Of a stretch of DNA of 39,673 bases, positions 11,230 to 21,149 are shown piece by piece. Where the stretch lies: assembly GCA_902583785.1 (NCBI GenBank), contig CACHXE010000006.1, positions 1 through 39,673 of the forward strand. The letters run 5' to 3'. The DNA is from an uncultured Pelagibacteraceae bacterium. GTDB taxonomy: Bacteria; Pseudomonadota; Alphaproteobacteria; Pelagibacterales; Pelagibacteraceae. The position numbers and the translations under genes are program-made. Every line of letters begins with the position of its first letter. The stretch's first letter is position 1. The notes beneath the pieces were generated by a model. It was not told the DNA's origin and searched no databases. It saw only the letters and a program-made list of their open reading frames with translations.

Positions 11230-12243
11230 TCCTAGTCTAACGACTGATCTAGCATTCTCAATCATACAATCTTTTGCAGGTTTAAATTTAAAACCTAATA
11301 ATTCTTCTGCATAAGCAGTGTCAGTTTGCATTAAAATTCCTAAATCTGGTATCATCATTTTAGCGCTTGAGTCTATAAAGCTTATTAATTTTACCATAAA
11401 ATTTGGAAGTTCTTTTTTGGGAAGTTTTTTTGCATACTCAGGTATTGCTTCGGCCATTATTTGAGATAACTCAACTAGTTTTTTTACTTCTTTTCCAACA
11501 ATTAATCTCCGTCCACCGACTTTATTATTTCCAATACAAGCAACATGTGCTTTTGCTATGTCTTTCACATCAGAAATTAAAACTGCAAATTTAGGCGCAC
11601 CTGGAAATTTACCTGCCATAAATTGTCTAACATATTCTATTGATGTACCTCCTTTTTTATCTAAAGCATCACCAAAAACTCCACCAGGACAAATACAAGT
11701 TAATTTATTTTTTAAACCTTTGCTCTCCATAAACTCCCAAGCTAATCTTTCTGCTTTTGTTTTTGACAAAAAATAGTCATTCACACCTTCTACCCAATTT
11801 TCATCAGTCCAGTCATTTTCTCCAAATGTGTAGGGATTGCTTCTATTAGGTTTTCTAAACATTGCAACGATTGAGGATGTTTTAATTATTTGTTCCACAC
11901 CTGCATTTACTCCAGCTTTTAAAACTCTTAAAGTTCCATCAACAGCAGGAGGTAATAAACTTTCTCTATTTCTTGAAACTTTCATAGGAAAAGGTGAGGC
12001 AATATGAAATATATATTTACATCCCTTTGCTGCTTCTTCCCATCCGTCATCTTTAACAAGATCTAATTCAACAAATGATAATTTATCAATCGAAGCATAT
12101 TTACTTATAGTTTCTTTTGTTTGTTCAATTAAATTTTTATTTCTTACAGTCCCTAAAACTTGATAGCCAGAATTTAATAATTCTATTGCAGTATGTTTTG
12201 CAATCCAACCACTTATTCCTGTTAATAATACTTTGTTGCTCAT
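11221..12243 (-). CDS. NAD(P)-dependent epimerase / dihydroflavonol-reductase-like extended SDR
   Basis: 'VLLTGISGWIAKHTAIELLNSGYQVLGTVRN', 'YIFHIASPF', 'YFLSKTKAERLAWEF', 'CICPGGVFGD'. Confidence 0.85.
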   Translation of the reverse strand: MSNKVLLTGISGWIAKHTAIELLNSGYQVLGTVRNKNLIEQTKETISKYASIDKLSFVELDLVKDDGWEEAAKGCKYIFHIASPFPMKVSRNRESLLPPAVDGTLRVLKAGVNAGVEQIIKTSSIVAMFRKPNRSNPYTFGENDWTDENWVEGVNDYFLSKTKAERLAWEFMESKGLKNKLTCICPGGVFGDALDKKGGTSIEYVRQFMAGKFPGAPKFAVLISDVKDIAKAHVACIGNNKVGGRRLIVGKEVKKLVELSQIMAEAIPEYAKKLPKKELPNFMVKLISFIDSSAKMMIPDLGILMQTDTAYAEELLGFKFKPAKDCMIENARSVVRLGLV

Positions 12244-13175
12244 TTTGATGATAAATGTTTTTCAGCCTCAAGTGCAGCCATACAACCCATCCCAGCCGCA
12301 GTAACTGCCTGCCTGAATATTTTATCTTTAACATCGCCAGCTGCGAAAACGCCTGGCACATTAGTTATTGTAGAGTCTGGTTTGGTAACTATGTATCCCT
12401 CTTTATCCATGCTTAATTGACCTTTAAAAAGTGAAGTAGCAGGATCATGTCCTATTGCTATAAACAAACCATCTAGTTTAAGCTCAGTAACTTTATTAGT
12501 TTTAACATTTTTTATTTTTATTGCCTTAACAGATTTAGGATCTTTTTCTCCCACAACATCCTCAACAACGCTATCCCAGATAATTTCAATTTTTTTATTT
12601 GCCTTTAATTTTGCTTGAAGCATTTTTTCAGCCCTTAATTCATTTCTTCTATGTATAAGCTTAACTTTAGATGCAAATTTAGTTAAAAACATTGCTTCCT
12701 CTACCGCAGCATTTCCACCTCCTACAACAGCAACTTCTTTTTCTTTAAAAAAGAAACCATCACATGTTGCACATGCTGAAACACCAAATCCTCTAAATTC
12801 CTGTTCTGATTTTAAATTTAACCATCTTGCTTGAGCTCCTGTAGAAATAATAAAACTATCTGCGGTATAAACTTGACCACTATCACCAATGGCTTCAAAA
12901 GGTTTTTTTGATAGATCAACTTTTTTAATATGATCCTGTATCATTTCTGTTCCAACAGCTTTTGCTTGACCTTTCATTTCTTCCATTAGCCATGGTCCTT
13001 GAATAACTTTTGAATATCCTGGAAAATTTTCTACATCAGTTGTAGTGGTTAGTTGACCACCTGGCTCTGCACCGAAAACAAGTATCGGCTTCAACATGGC
13101 TCTTGCAGCGTAAATTGCCGCTGTATAACCGGCTGGGCCAGACCCTAATATTAATACTTTTGAATGTTTAGACAT
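12240..13175 (-). CDS. trxB: Thioredoxin-disulfide reductase
   Basis: 'ILGSGPAGYTAAIYAARA', redox motif 'CATCDGFF', 'VVGGGNAAVEEAMFL', 'GVFAAGDVKDKIFRQAVTAAGMGCMAALEAEKHL'. Confidence 0.97.
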   Translation of the reverse strand: MSKHSKVLILGSGPAGYTAAIYAARAMLKPILVFGAEPGGQLTTTTDVENFPGYSKVIQGPWLMEEMKGQAKAVGTEMIQDHIKKVDLSKKPFEAIGDSGQVYTADSFIISTGAQARWLNLKSEQEFRGFGVSACATCDGFFFKEKEVAVVGGGNAAVEEAMFLTKFASKVKLIHRRNELRAEKMLQAKLKANKKIEIIWDSVVEDVVGEKDPKSVKAIKIKNVKTNKVTELKLDGLFIAIGHDPATSLFKGQLSMDKEGYIVTKPDSTITNVPGVFAAGDVKDKIFRQAVTAAGMGCMAALEAEKHLSSK

Positions 13176-13223
13176 TGTAATGAATTATATAGTTACTTTT
13201 AAAAAAAATTAAACCTGATAAAT

Positions 13224-14255
13224 TTACTCAAAAGTGTCGTTATACTGTTGATTAACTCTTACAAAGGTTGTGCACTTACTTAATTGTTTTAAAGATGGGG
13301 CACCCACATAAGTGCAACTGCTTCTCAATCCGCCTAAAATATTTAAAACTGTATCTTTTATTTTGCCACGATACTTTAATTGGACTTTCTTACCCTCACT
13401 ACTTCTGTAGTCTGCATGACCTCCATAGTGTTTGTTTAGAGCTGTTTCGGAACTTGACCCATAAAACTCAATTAACTTTGATCCATTTTTTTTAACAATT
13501 TTCCCACCACCTTCATCATGTCCCGCAAACATACCTCCTAACATCACAAAATCAGCACCTCCACCGAACGCTTTAGCTACGTCACCGGGACAAGTGCAAC
13601 CTCCATCCGCAATAATGTGGGCTCCCAGTCCATGAGCAGCATCAGCACACTCAATAACAGCACTCAATTGTGGATATCCCACACCTGTCTGGATACGTGT
13701 AGTGCATACACTACCTGGGCCAATTCCTACCTTTACAATGTCAGCACCGGCTAAGACTAGTTCCTGAGTCATATCGGCTGTAACAACATTGCCAGCAATA
13801 ATAGTTTTCGTTGGATATTTTTTTCTAACAGAACTAACAAATTTGCTGAAATGATCTGAGTAACCATTTGCAATATCAATACATATAAATTCAAAAAAAC
13901 TATATTCTTTTAATATTTCGTTAAGTCTTTTGTAATCTTCATCGCTTGTTCCAGTGCTAAGAATAACGTGAGGAAAGATTTTCTTAATGGAAGAAAATTT
14001 TTTAATTGCCTTAGAGTCGTGCTGTTTAGTAAGGCAAGTTGCAATTTCGTGTTCAGCTAATTTTTCTGCAATTTGAAGTTCCCCAACACCATCCATGTTG
14101 GCTGCCATTAAAGGAATTCCTGACCATTCGTGATTACTATATTTAAATTTGTATGTACGTTTAAGTTTTACGTCCTTACGGCTATGCAAGGTGCTTCTTT
14201 TTGGCCGAAATAGGACATCGGCATAGTCCAACTTGATATCTTCTTCAATACGCAT
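13224..14255 (-). CDS. guaC: GMP reductase
   Basis: '[31 protein letters not shown]', '[23 protein letters not shown]', C-terminal '[26 protein letters not shown]'. The track start at 14303 is TTG; the ATG at 14255 matches the known GuaC N-terminus. Confidence 0.93.
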   Translation of the reverse strand: MRIEEDIKLDYADVLFRPKRSTLHSRKDVKLKRTYKFKYSNHEWSGIPLMAANMDGVGELQIAEKLAEHEIATCLTKQHDSKAIKKFSSIKKIFPHVILSTGTSDEDYKRLNEILKEYSFFEFICIDIANGYSDHFSKFVSSVRKKYPTKTIIAGNVVTADMTQELVLAGADIVKVGIGPGSVCTTRIQTGVGYPQLSAVIECADAAHGLGAHIIADGGCTCPGDVAKAFGGGADFVMLGGMFAGHDEGGGKIVKKNGSKLIEFYGSSSETALNKHYGGHADYRSSEGKKVQLKYRGKIKDTVLNILGGLRSSCTYVGAPSLKQLSKCTTFVRVNQQYNDTFE

Positions 14256-14354
14256 ACTTCCATGTAGGATGTATAAAGGTTTATTATTTAAATAAAAAGA
14301 CAATCTGTGTTTTATATGTGGATAAATAAAATATAGAAATATATAAGATTACTT

Positions 14355-15305
14355 ATGTTAAAGTTAAAAGCTCTCCTTTTAACCCAAGGTATGCACGGTA
14401 TGATCAGTCAGGTTGAGGGATTAGCCAAAGCTCTAGGGTTAAGTTTTAAGCATGAAACAATTGAGTTAGGGAAATTCTGGAATTTTATACCCCCTAAAAT
14501 AACCCCAGCCTTTGAGGGGATATTAAAAAAAAAATTTGTTTGTGACTCAAAGATTATTATTTCCTGCGGTAGAAAAAGCGTTGTTCCATCTATTTTATTA
14601 AAAAAAAGATTTAAAAAAGAAATATTTAATATTCATATTCAAGATCCAAAGGTAAATCTAAATAATTTTGATTCAATTATATGCCCAGAACATGATAATT
14701 TGCATGGCCAAAATGTAACAAAAACAAAGGGCGCTATACACTATCTTACAAAAGATGAAATAAAGAAAAATATTAATTACCTTCAACCAAAAGAAAATAA
14801 CAAAAAAATTGTAACTTTTATACTTGGAGGTCCAAATAAATATTACAGTTTTTCTGAGTCTCAGATGAGTAAAATGTTTGCAAAAGTAAAGAACATGTTT
14901 GTTTCATCTAAATATAGGTTGATTATTATTCCATCCTACAGAACACCTGAAAATATATTAAAACTTGCATTTAATTACTTTAATTTAGACCATTTAGTAA
15001 TAAAAAAGAGGGATAAAAAAGCCTATTTATCTTCTTTGGGTCTAGCAGATTTAATTATTGTAACAAGCGACTCAATCTCGATGATTTCGGAGGCAGCAAT
15101 TACTGGCAAGCCAATATATATTGCAAAAATGAGTAATAAAAGAAGCATCCATAGATTTGAAAAATTTTACAAATTGTTTAAAGATCTTGGTATAATAAGA
15201 AATTTAGAAGACAAGATTGAACATTGGAATTACGAAGGGTTAGATGAGGTTAATCGAGCGGCTTCTCAAGTAAAGGAAAGAATGAAAAAAAATGGAATTA
15301 TTTAA
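14355..15305 (+). CDS. ELM1/GT-B-like family protein (DUF1022 type, 'mitochondrial fission ELM1')
   Basis: 'ALLLTQGMHGMISQVEGLAKALGL', 'IIISCGRKSVVPSILLKKR', 'FILGGPNKYY', 'LIIVTSDSISMISEAAITGKPIYIAKM'. Confidence 0.75.
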   Translation: MLKLKALLLTQGMHGMISQVEGLAKALGLSFKHETIELGKFWNFIPPKITPAFEGILKKKFVCDSKIIISCGRKSVVPSILLKKRFKKEIFNIHIQDPKVNLNNFDSIICPEHDNLHGQNVTKTKGAIHYLTKDEIKKNINYLQPKENNKKIVTFILGGPNKYYSFSESQMSKMFAKVKNMFVSSKYRLIIIPSYRTPENILKLAFNYFNLDHLVIKKRDKKAYLSSLGLADLIIVTSDSISMISEAAITGKPIYIAKMSNKRSIHRFEKFYKLFKDLGIIRNLEDKIEHWNYEGLDEVNRAASQVKERMKKNGII

Positions 15306-15957
15306 TTCACTAAAAAATAGATTAGAAACTTATAAGGAGCCATTTAGACATTGGGCAATAAATAAACCATTAACAGAGATGGCTATAAAAGAAGTTTGTA
15401 ATGCAGAGATATCAAATCCTATTTCTGATGGATTAGAGTATGACGGAACAAGAGCAATTGACGGGGGAGAAGGTAAATTTAGAGAAGGTATAAAGTCTGG
15501 TGGAAAGGCAAAAAAATATAGATGTTTTGTTACAAAAGAAAATTCTAAAAATTTCCCTGAATTATCTAATTTTATTAGCGAACTTTGCTCAAAAAATGTT
15601 CATCAGTATATAAGTGATTTAATTGAGAAAGATTTATCCAATTCTTATGTAAGAGTAGAAGTTATTTGTGATAGAACAGGATTTTGGCTAAAACCGCACT
15701 GCGATATAAAAGAAAAATTACTTTCATCCTTAATTTTTGTTAACCCCTTTAATGAGTCTGAAAATCTGGGTACTGATTTTTATGACGAAAAATTAAAAAG
15801 GGTCAAAACTGTTCCATATAGGAATAATTATGGCTACTTTTTTTCAAGCGGTCCAAATACATGGCATGGAATGGAAAAAAAGGAGATAAAAAAAGAGAGA
15901 AGGTGCGTACAAGTTAATTATGTATCTTTCAACACAGACTGGAAAGTTAAAACTTAA
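15292..15957 (+). CDS. 2OG-Fe(II) oxygenase-like protein (putative)
   Basis: Candidate iron/2OG ligands 'KPHCDIKEKLLSSLIFVN' (HxD), 'NTWHGMEKKEIKKERRCVQVNY' (distal H and R); overlaps the upstream gene by 14 nt. Confidence 0.6.
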   Translation: MELFNSLKNRLETYKEPFRHWAINKPLTEMAIKEVCNAEISNPISDGLEYDGTRAIDGGEGKFREGIKSGGKAKKYRCFVTKENSKNFPELSNFISELCSKNVHQYISDLIEKDLSNSYVRVEVICDRTGFWLKPHCDIKEKLLSSLIFVNPFNESENLGTDFYDEKLKRVKTVPYRNNYGYFFSSGPNTWHGMEKKEIKKERRCVQVNYVSFNTDWKVKT

Positions 15958-15976
15958 TCTAGTATAATAATTTCTA

Positions 15977-16168
15977 ATGGCTACATACGAATGTACAAAA
16001 TGTGGAATGTCAGTAAACGCTTCATGCGCTAAGTGCAATTCTCCTCTTCAGAATGATAATTTAAGTCTCGGCGATGGTAAACAAGTTCAGATATCAAAGT
16101 GTCCAAATAACCACGGAAAAATAAAATCGCCTTTATGCTGTGGTAAGGACATGACCTGTACTGCCTAG
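15977..16168 (+). CDS. Small Cys-rich, zinc-ribbon/rubredoxin-like protein (63 aa)
   Basis: Two CxxC motifs 'CTKC' and 'CAKC', then 'KCPNNHGK' and 'CCGKDMTC'; 8 cysteines in 63 aa. Confidence 0.7.
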   Translation: MATYECTKCGMSVNASCAKCNSPLQNDNLSLGDGKQVQISKCPNNHGKIKSPLCCGKDMTCTA

Positions 16169-19100
16169 CTATCTTGAAGAGCTCTTACCTTAATAGGAAA
16201 TTTTTTTAAAGCATCAATAGATTCAACACATGCATTTGCTGCAGGTATCGTAGTAAAATAAGGAACTCTGTTCATCAAGCTCGATCTTCTTAAACTAAAA
16301 GAATCAGAAATCGACTCTTTTCCTTCAGTAGTGTTAATTACTAAAGAGATATTTTTTTTATTTAATTTTTCTACAATATGAGGAGATCCTTGGCTTACTT
16401 TATTTATTTTTTTACATTTAATACCATTGGACATTAAGTATCTAGCAGTACCCGAAGTTGCAAATATAGAAAAACCTAACCTAATTAATTTTTTCGCATT
16501 TATCAAAATTTTTTCTTTATCCTTATCTTTCACAGAAATAAATGCCGTTCCTTTTTCTGGAATACTATTGTTACTTGCAATTTGGCTTTTTGCAAATGAT
16601 AAACCAAAATTTTGATCAAAGCCCATTGCTTCGCCAGTAGATTTCATTTCAGGTCCTAAAAGAACATCAACCTCAGGAAATCTATTAAATGGAAAAACAG
16701 CTTCTTTGACAGCAAAAGAGTTTTTATTTTTCTTTTTTAAATTAAATTTCGATAATTTTTCTCCCGCCATTACCCTAGATGCTATCTTGGCAATTGGAAG
16801 TCCCGTGGCTTTAGAAACAAATGGAACAGTTCTACTGGCTCTCGGGTTTACTTCTAACACATAAATTGATTTGTCTTTTACTGCAAATTGTATATTTATT
16901 AACCCAATTACCTTTAGTGCAATAGCCAATTGTTTTGTTTGATTTTCTATTTCTTTAATAATCTCTTTATCCAGAGTGTAAGGAGGTAATGAACAGGCAG
17001 AGTCCCCCGAGTGAATTCCTGCCTCTTCTATATGCTCCATAATTCCAGCAACAAAAACTTTTTTTCCATCTGATATTGCATCTACATCTACTTCTATTGC
17101 GTCATTTAAAAACTTATCGATAAGCACGGGGTTTGAACCTGAAACTTTTACAGCTTCGTCTATATATTTTCTTAAATCTGAATGGCTATAAATTATTTCC
17201 ATACCCCTTCCACCCAGAACATAAGATGGCCTAATTACAACCGGGAAACCTATCTTATTTGCAATTGTAAATGCTTCATATTTATCTTTTGCTATTCCAC
17301 TCTTTGCCTGTTTTAAATCTTCTTTTATAAGTATTTTTTTAAATCTTTCTCTATCCTCTGAAAGGTCAATCGAGTCGAATTGTGTACCTAATATAGGAAT
17401 ATTGTTTTCATATAGAATTTTTGCTAATTTTATTGGAGTTTGGCCTCCGAATTGAGCTATTACACCAATCAATTTTCCATTTTCAGTTTCTTTTTTGATT
17501 ATATTTAAAACATTTTCTTCGATCAGAGGCTCAAAATATAATCTGTCACTGGTATCATAATCAGTTGAAACTGTCTCGGGGTTACAATTAATCATAATAG
17601 TCTCATATTTTTTTTGCTTCAAAGCAAAACTTGCCTGACAACAACAATAATCAAATTCTATTCCTTGGCCTATTCTATTAGGTCCGCCGCCTAATATTAT
17701 AATCTTTTTTTTATTTGTTGGTTTAGACTCACACGCAGATTGATCAGATGTTAAATTTTGGTAAGTTGAATACATATAGGGAGTTTCTGATTTAAATTCT
17801 GCAGCGCAGGTGTCAATTTTTTTAAAAACTGGAAATACGCCTAATTTTTTTCTTTGTTTTTTAACTACTTTAAGACTTTTTTTTGTTAATTCTGCAATTT
17901 TCTCATCAGAAAATCCTATTGATTTGATCTGAGATAATTCTTCGAAAGTCTTTGGGATTCCCTTTCTTTTTAATTTTTTTTCTTCTATAACTAAATCTGA
18001 TATCTGTTCTAAAAACCAAGGATCAATCTGCGTTATTTTATAAATATTCTTTACAGGAATTCTTCTCCTTAATGCCTCCGCAACAATTAAAAGTTTATCA
18101 GGTAAATTTTGAGCTAACTTACTTCTTACTTCCTTATTTGTTAATTTATTTAAAGAATCTAACCCCCTATATCCAATTTCAAGAGATACCAGTCCTTTTT
18201 GAAAAGATTCCTTAAAATTTCTTCCAATAGCCATTGCTTCACCAACTGACTTCATGGAGGTTCCTAGTTTAGCTTTTGCTAATTTAAATTTTTCGAATGT
18301 AAATCTTGGAATTTTTGTAACAACATAGTCTATTGTTGGCTCAAAAGAAGCAGGTGTTGTTCCTGTGATTTCATTTGTTAGTTCATCTAATGTGTAACCT
18401 ACAGCTAATTTGGCAGCAACTTTTGCAATTGGAAAACCAGTTGCTTTAGATGCCAAAGCTGAGGATCTTGAGACTCTTGGGTTCATCTCAATTATAACCA
18501 TCCTGCCATCTTTTGGATTTATTGCAAACTGAACATTTGAACCACCTGTTTCTACACCTATTTTTCTTAAGCATTCAATCGAGGCGTTTCTCATTATTTG
18601 AAATTCTTTATCCGTCAGAGTTAATGCTGGGGCCACCGTAACAGAGTCACCGGTATGAGTTCCCATTGGATCTACGTTCTCTATTGAACAAATTATTATG
18701 CAGTTATCTTTTTTATCTCTTACAACTTCCATCTCGAATTCTTTCCATCCCTCAAGTGACTCCTCCACTAAAACTTGATTTTGAGGAGATTCACTCAGGC
18801 CAGATTTTATTAAACTAAAAAATTCTCTCTTATTTTTAGCGATACCACCACCCGAACCACCTAAAGTGAAAGAAGGCCTTATAATTGCTGGTAAACCAAT
18901 CTTTTTTAAAACTTTTTTTGAATTGTTAAATGAATTTATAATTTCAGATTTAGGCAAATCTAAATTAATCTCTCTCATTGATTTTCTAAACAAATCTCTA
19001 TCCTCGGCTCTAGATATTGCTTTTGCTTTTGCACCAATTAATTCAACTTTATTTTTTTTTAGTATTCCTTTTTTTTCCATGGAAATCGCAGTATTCAATG

Positions 19101-19383
19101 CAGTTTGTCCGCCCATAGTTGGTAAAATTGCATTAGGTTTTTCTTTTTTTATTATTTTTTCAACAATTTCAGGCGTGATTGGCTCAATATAAGTTTTATC
19201 AGCAACATCTGGGTCCGTCATGATTGTTGCAGGATTTGAATTAATTAATATTACTTTATATCCTTCATCTCTAAGTGCTTTGCACGCTTGTGTTCCCGAA
19301 TAGTCAAATTCGCAAGCTTGACCAATAACAATTGGGCCAGCTCCAATTACTAAAATTTTTTTAATATCTTTTCTTTTTGGCAT
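16165..19383 (-). CDS. carB: Carbamoyl-phosphate synthase large subunit
   Basis: '[30 protein letters not shown]', duplicated ATP-grasp, '[24 protein letters not shown]', C-terminal MGS-like domain. Confidence 0.98.
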   Translation of the reverse strand: MPKRKDIKKILVIGAGPIVIGQACEFDYSGTQACKALRDEGYKVILINSNPATIMTDPDVADKTYIEPITPEIVEKIIKKEKPNAILPTMGGQTALNTAISMEKKGILKKNKVELIGAKAKAISRAEDRDLFRKSMREINLDLPKSEIINSFNNSKKVLKKIGLPAIIRPSFTLGGSGGGIAKNKREFFSLIKSGLSESPQNQVLVEESLEGWKEFEMEVVRDKKDNCIIICSIENVDPMGTHTGDSVTVAPALTLTDKEFQIMRNASIECLRKIGVETGGSNVQFAINPKDGRMVIIEMNPRVSRSSALASKATGFPIAKVAAKLAVGYTLDELTNEITGTTPASFEPTIDYVVTKIPRFTFEKFKLAKAKLGTSMKSVGEAMAIGRNFKESFQKGLVSLEIGYRGLDSLNKLTNKEVRSKLAQNLPDKLLIVAEALRRRIPVKNIYKITQIDPWFLEQISDLVIEEKKLKRKGIPKTFEELSQIKSIGFSDEKIAELTKKSLKVVKKQRKKLGVFPVFKKIDTCAAEFKSETPYMYSTYQNLTSDQSACESKPTNKKKIIILGGGPNRIGQGIEFDYCCCQASFALKQKKYETIMINCNPETVSTDYDTSDRLYFEPLIEENVLNIIKKETENGKLIGVIAQFGGQTPIKLAKILYENNIPILGTQFDSIDLSEDRERFKKILIKEDLKQAKSGIAKDKYEAFTIANKIGFPVVIRPSYVLGGRGMEIIYSHSDLRKYIDEAVKVSGSNPVLIDKFLNDAIEVDVDAISDGKKVFVAGIMEHIEEAGIHSGDSACSLPPYTLDKEIIKEIENQTKQLAIALKVIGLINIQFAVKDKSIYVLEVNPRASRTVPFVSKATGLPIAKIASRVMAGEKLSKFNLKKKNKNSFAVKEAVFPFNRFPEVDVLLGPEMKSTGEAMGFDQNFGLSFAKSQIASNNSIPEKGTAFISVKDKDKEKILINAKKLIRLGFSIFATSGTARYLMSNGIKCKKINKVSQGSPHIVEKLNKKNISLVINTTEGKESISDSFSLRRSSLMNRVPYFTTIPAANACVESIDALKKFPIKVRALQDS

Positions 19384-20566
19384 TTTTTTTCGTTTTTATA
19401 TTATTTAAAAATTTTTCGAACAAATACTTACTATCTTGTGGTCCTGGGTTTGCTTCTGGGTGATATTGAACAGAGAATAATTTTTTACCTTCAACTTCAA
19501 TACCCTCAATACTTCCATCAAACAAAGATTTATGTGTAACCTTGACATTTTTTGGAATTGATTTTGCATCTACTTCAAATCCATGATTTTGAGATGTAAT
19601 TTCAACCTTGTTGGTCAACAAGTCCTTTACTGGGTGATTTGCTCCTCTGTGGCCAAGTGACATTTTTTTTGTCTTCGCACCAAGAGCTAAAGATAAGATT
19701 TGATGACCTAGACAAATTCCAAAAATCGGAATTTTACAAGAGATTAATTTTCTTATTATCGGAATTGCATATTTACCAGTAGCAGCTGGATCACCTGGGC
19801 CATTAGATAAAAAAACACCATCTGGTTTTAGTTTAATTATTTCTTCAGCTGAATAATTCGCAGGTACGACTATAACCTTACAATTAATATCAGAGAAACA
19901 TCTTAGCTGGTTTTTTTTTATTCCATAATCAATTGCAATAACTTTGTATGAGTGTTTTTTATTTTTTATATATCCTTTATTCTTATCCCAAGATTTCAAA
20001 GAATTCCAAGAGTAGCTATTTTTACAAGTTACCTTTTTAGCCAAATCTAAACCAAGAAGACCTTTCCAGGATTTTGATTTTTTTACAAGTTCTTTTAAAT
20101 TATGTTTACCTTTTTTGGAAAATTGTATTATTCCTTTAGGAGCACCTTTGTCTCTTATGTAATTTGTAATTATCCTCGTATCTAAATTTACTACCCCAAC
20201 AATTTTTCTCTTTTTTAACCATTTATCTAACTTTTTTATCGATCTATAATTTGATGGCTCAGTTATGTTGCAATTAAGAACAACCCCTTTTACCCAAGCT
20301 TTATCTGCCTCATTATCTTCCGGGTTTGTGCCGACGTTTCCTATGTGTGGAAATGTAAAATTAATAATTTGATCTGAATAAGAAGGGTCTGTGATTATTT
20401 CCTGGTAACCGGTTATTGAGGTATTGAAACATACTTCACCAACTGCACTACCCTCGTAACCTATACCATTACCTAAAAAATTGGTGCCGTCCTCAAAAAC
20501 TAAAATACCTGTCGAAAAATTATGTGAATTTTTTTTTTTTCTATCTAGAACCTGTCTCAAATACAA
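19361..20566 (-). CDS. carA: Carbamoyl-phosphate synthase small subunit
   Basis: '[44 protein letters not shown]', GATase triad region '[17 protein letters not shown]', '[11 protein letters not shown]'. The track start is TTG; exact start uncertain. Confidence 0.95.
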   Translation of the reverse strand: MYLRQVLDRKKKNSHNFSTGILVFEDGTNFLGNGIGYEGSAVGEVCFNTSITGYQEIITDPSYSDQIINFTFPHIGNVGTNPEDNEADKAWVKGVVLNCNITEPSNYRSIKKLDKWLKKRKIVGVVNLDTRIITNYIRDKGAPKGIIQFSKKGKHNLKELVKKSKSWKGLLGLDLAKKVTCKNSYSWNSLKSWDKNKGYIKNKKHSYKVIAIDYGIKKNQLRCFSDINCKVIVVPANYSAEEIIKLKPDGVFLSNGPGDPAATGKYAIPIIRKLISCKIPIFGICLGHQILSLALGAKTKKMSLGHRGANHPVKDLLTNKVEITSQNHGFEVDAKSIPKNVKVTHKSLFDGSIEGIEVEGKKLFSVQYHPEANPGPQDSKYLFEKFLNNIKTKKNAKKKRY

Positions 20567-20607
20567 CTCATGGGTTAGAGAAAAACCTTTTAAATAAGGT
20601 TTTGCGC

Positions 20608-20636
20608 TTTATATGAAAAAGGTTAACAGTCGTCAA
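20608..20636 (-). promoter_or_regulatory. Candidate sigma70-type carAB promoter: TTGACG-N17-TATAAA
   Basis: Minus strand GGGG TTGACG ACTGTTAACCTTTTTCA TATAAA; -35 at 20636-20631, -10 at 20613-20608, spacer 17. Confidence 0.6.
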
Positions 20637-20692
20637 CCCCATTCTTTTTTCTTTTGAACATAAAATGTGATTAAAGTAAGTTTAAAAATTAT

Positions 20693-21148
20693 ATGTCCCT
20701 GCAGACACAAATAGAAACAAAGCTAAGCGAAGCCTTAAAATTGAAAGATAAACCAACATATTCTACTTTAAGATTAGTAGTAGCAGCCATAAAAGACTCG
20801 ATGATCGCCAAAAAAATTAAGGATAAGAACACATTGCCAGAGAATGATCTGATAAGCCTTCTCAAAAAGATGGTAAAGCAGCGACATGATTCTTGTGATG
20901 CTTATAAAAAGGCTGGTCGGAAAGAATTATTAGAAAATGAAATGTTAGAAATCAAAATAATCGAAAGTTTTTTACCAAAACAATTGAACGAGGAAGAAAC
21001 AAAGAAAATTTGTCTCGACACAATTAAGAATGTTGGGGCGAGTTCAATTAAAGACATGGGTAAAGTGATGGGAGCTTTAAAAAAACAGTACTCCGATGTT
21101 TTAGACTTCTCAAAGGTAAGTCAAATAATTAAGGAGAATTTAAAATAA
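20693..21148 (+). CDS. GatB/YqeY domain-containing protein
   Basis: 'SLQTQIETKLSEALKLKDKPTYSTLRLVVAAIKD...LISLLKKMVKQRHDSCDAYKKAGRKELLENEMLEIKIIESFLPKQLNEEE'. Confidence 0.93.
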   Translation: MSLQTQIETKLSEALKLKDKPTYSTLRLVVAAIKDSMIAKKIKDKNTLPENDLISLLKKMVKQRHDSCDAYKKAGRKELLENEMLEIKIIESFLPKQLNEEETKKICLDTIKNVGASSIKDMGKVMGALKKQYSDVLDFSKVSQIIKENLK

Positions 21149-21149
21149 A

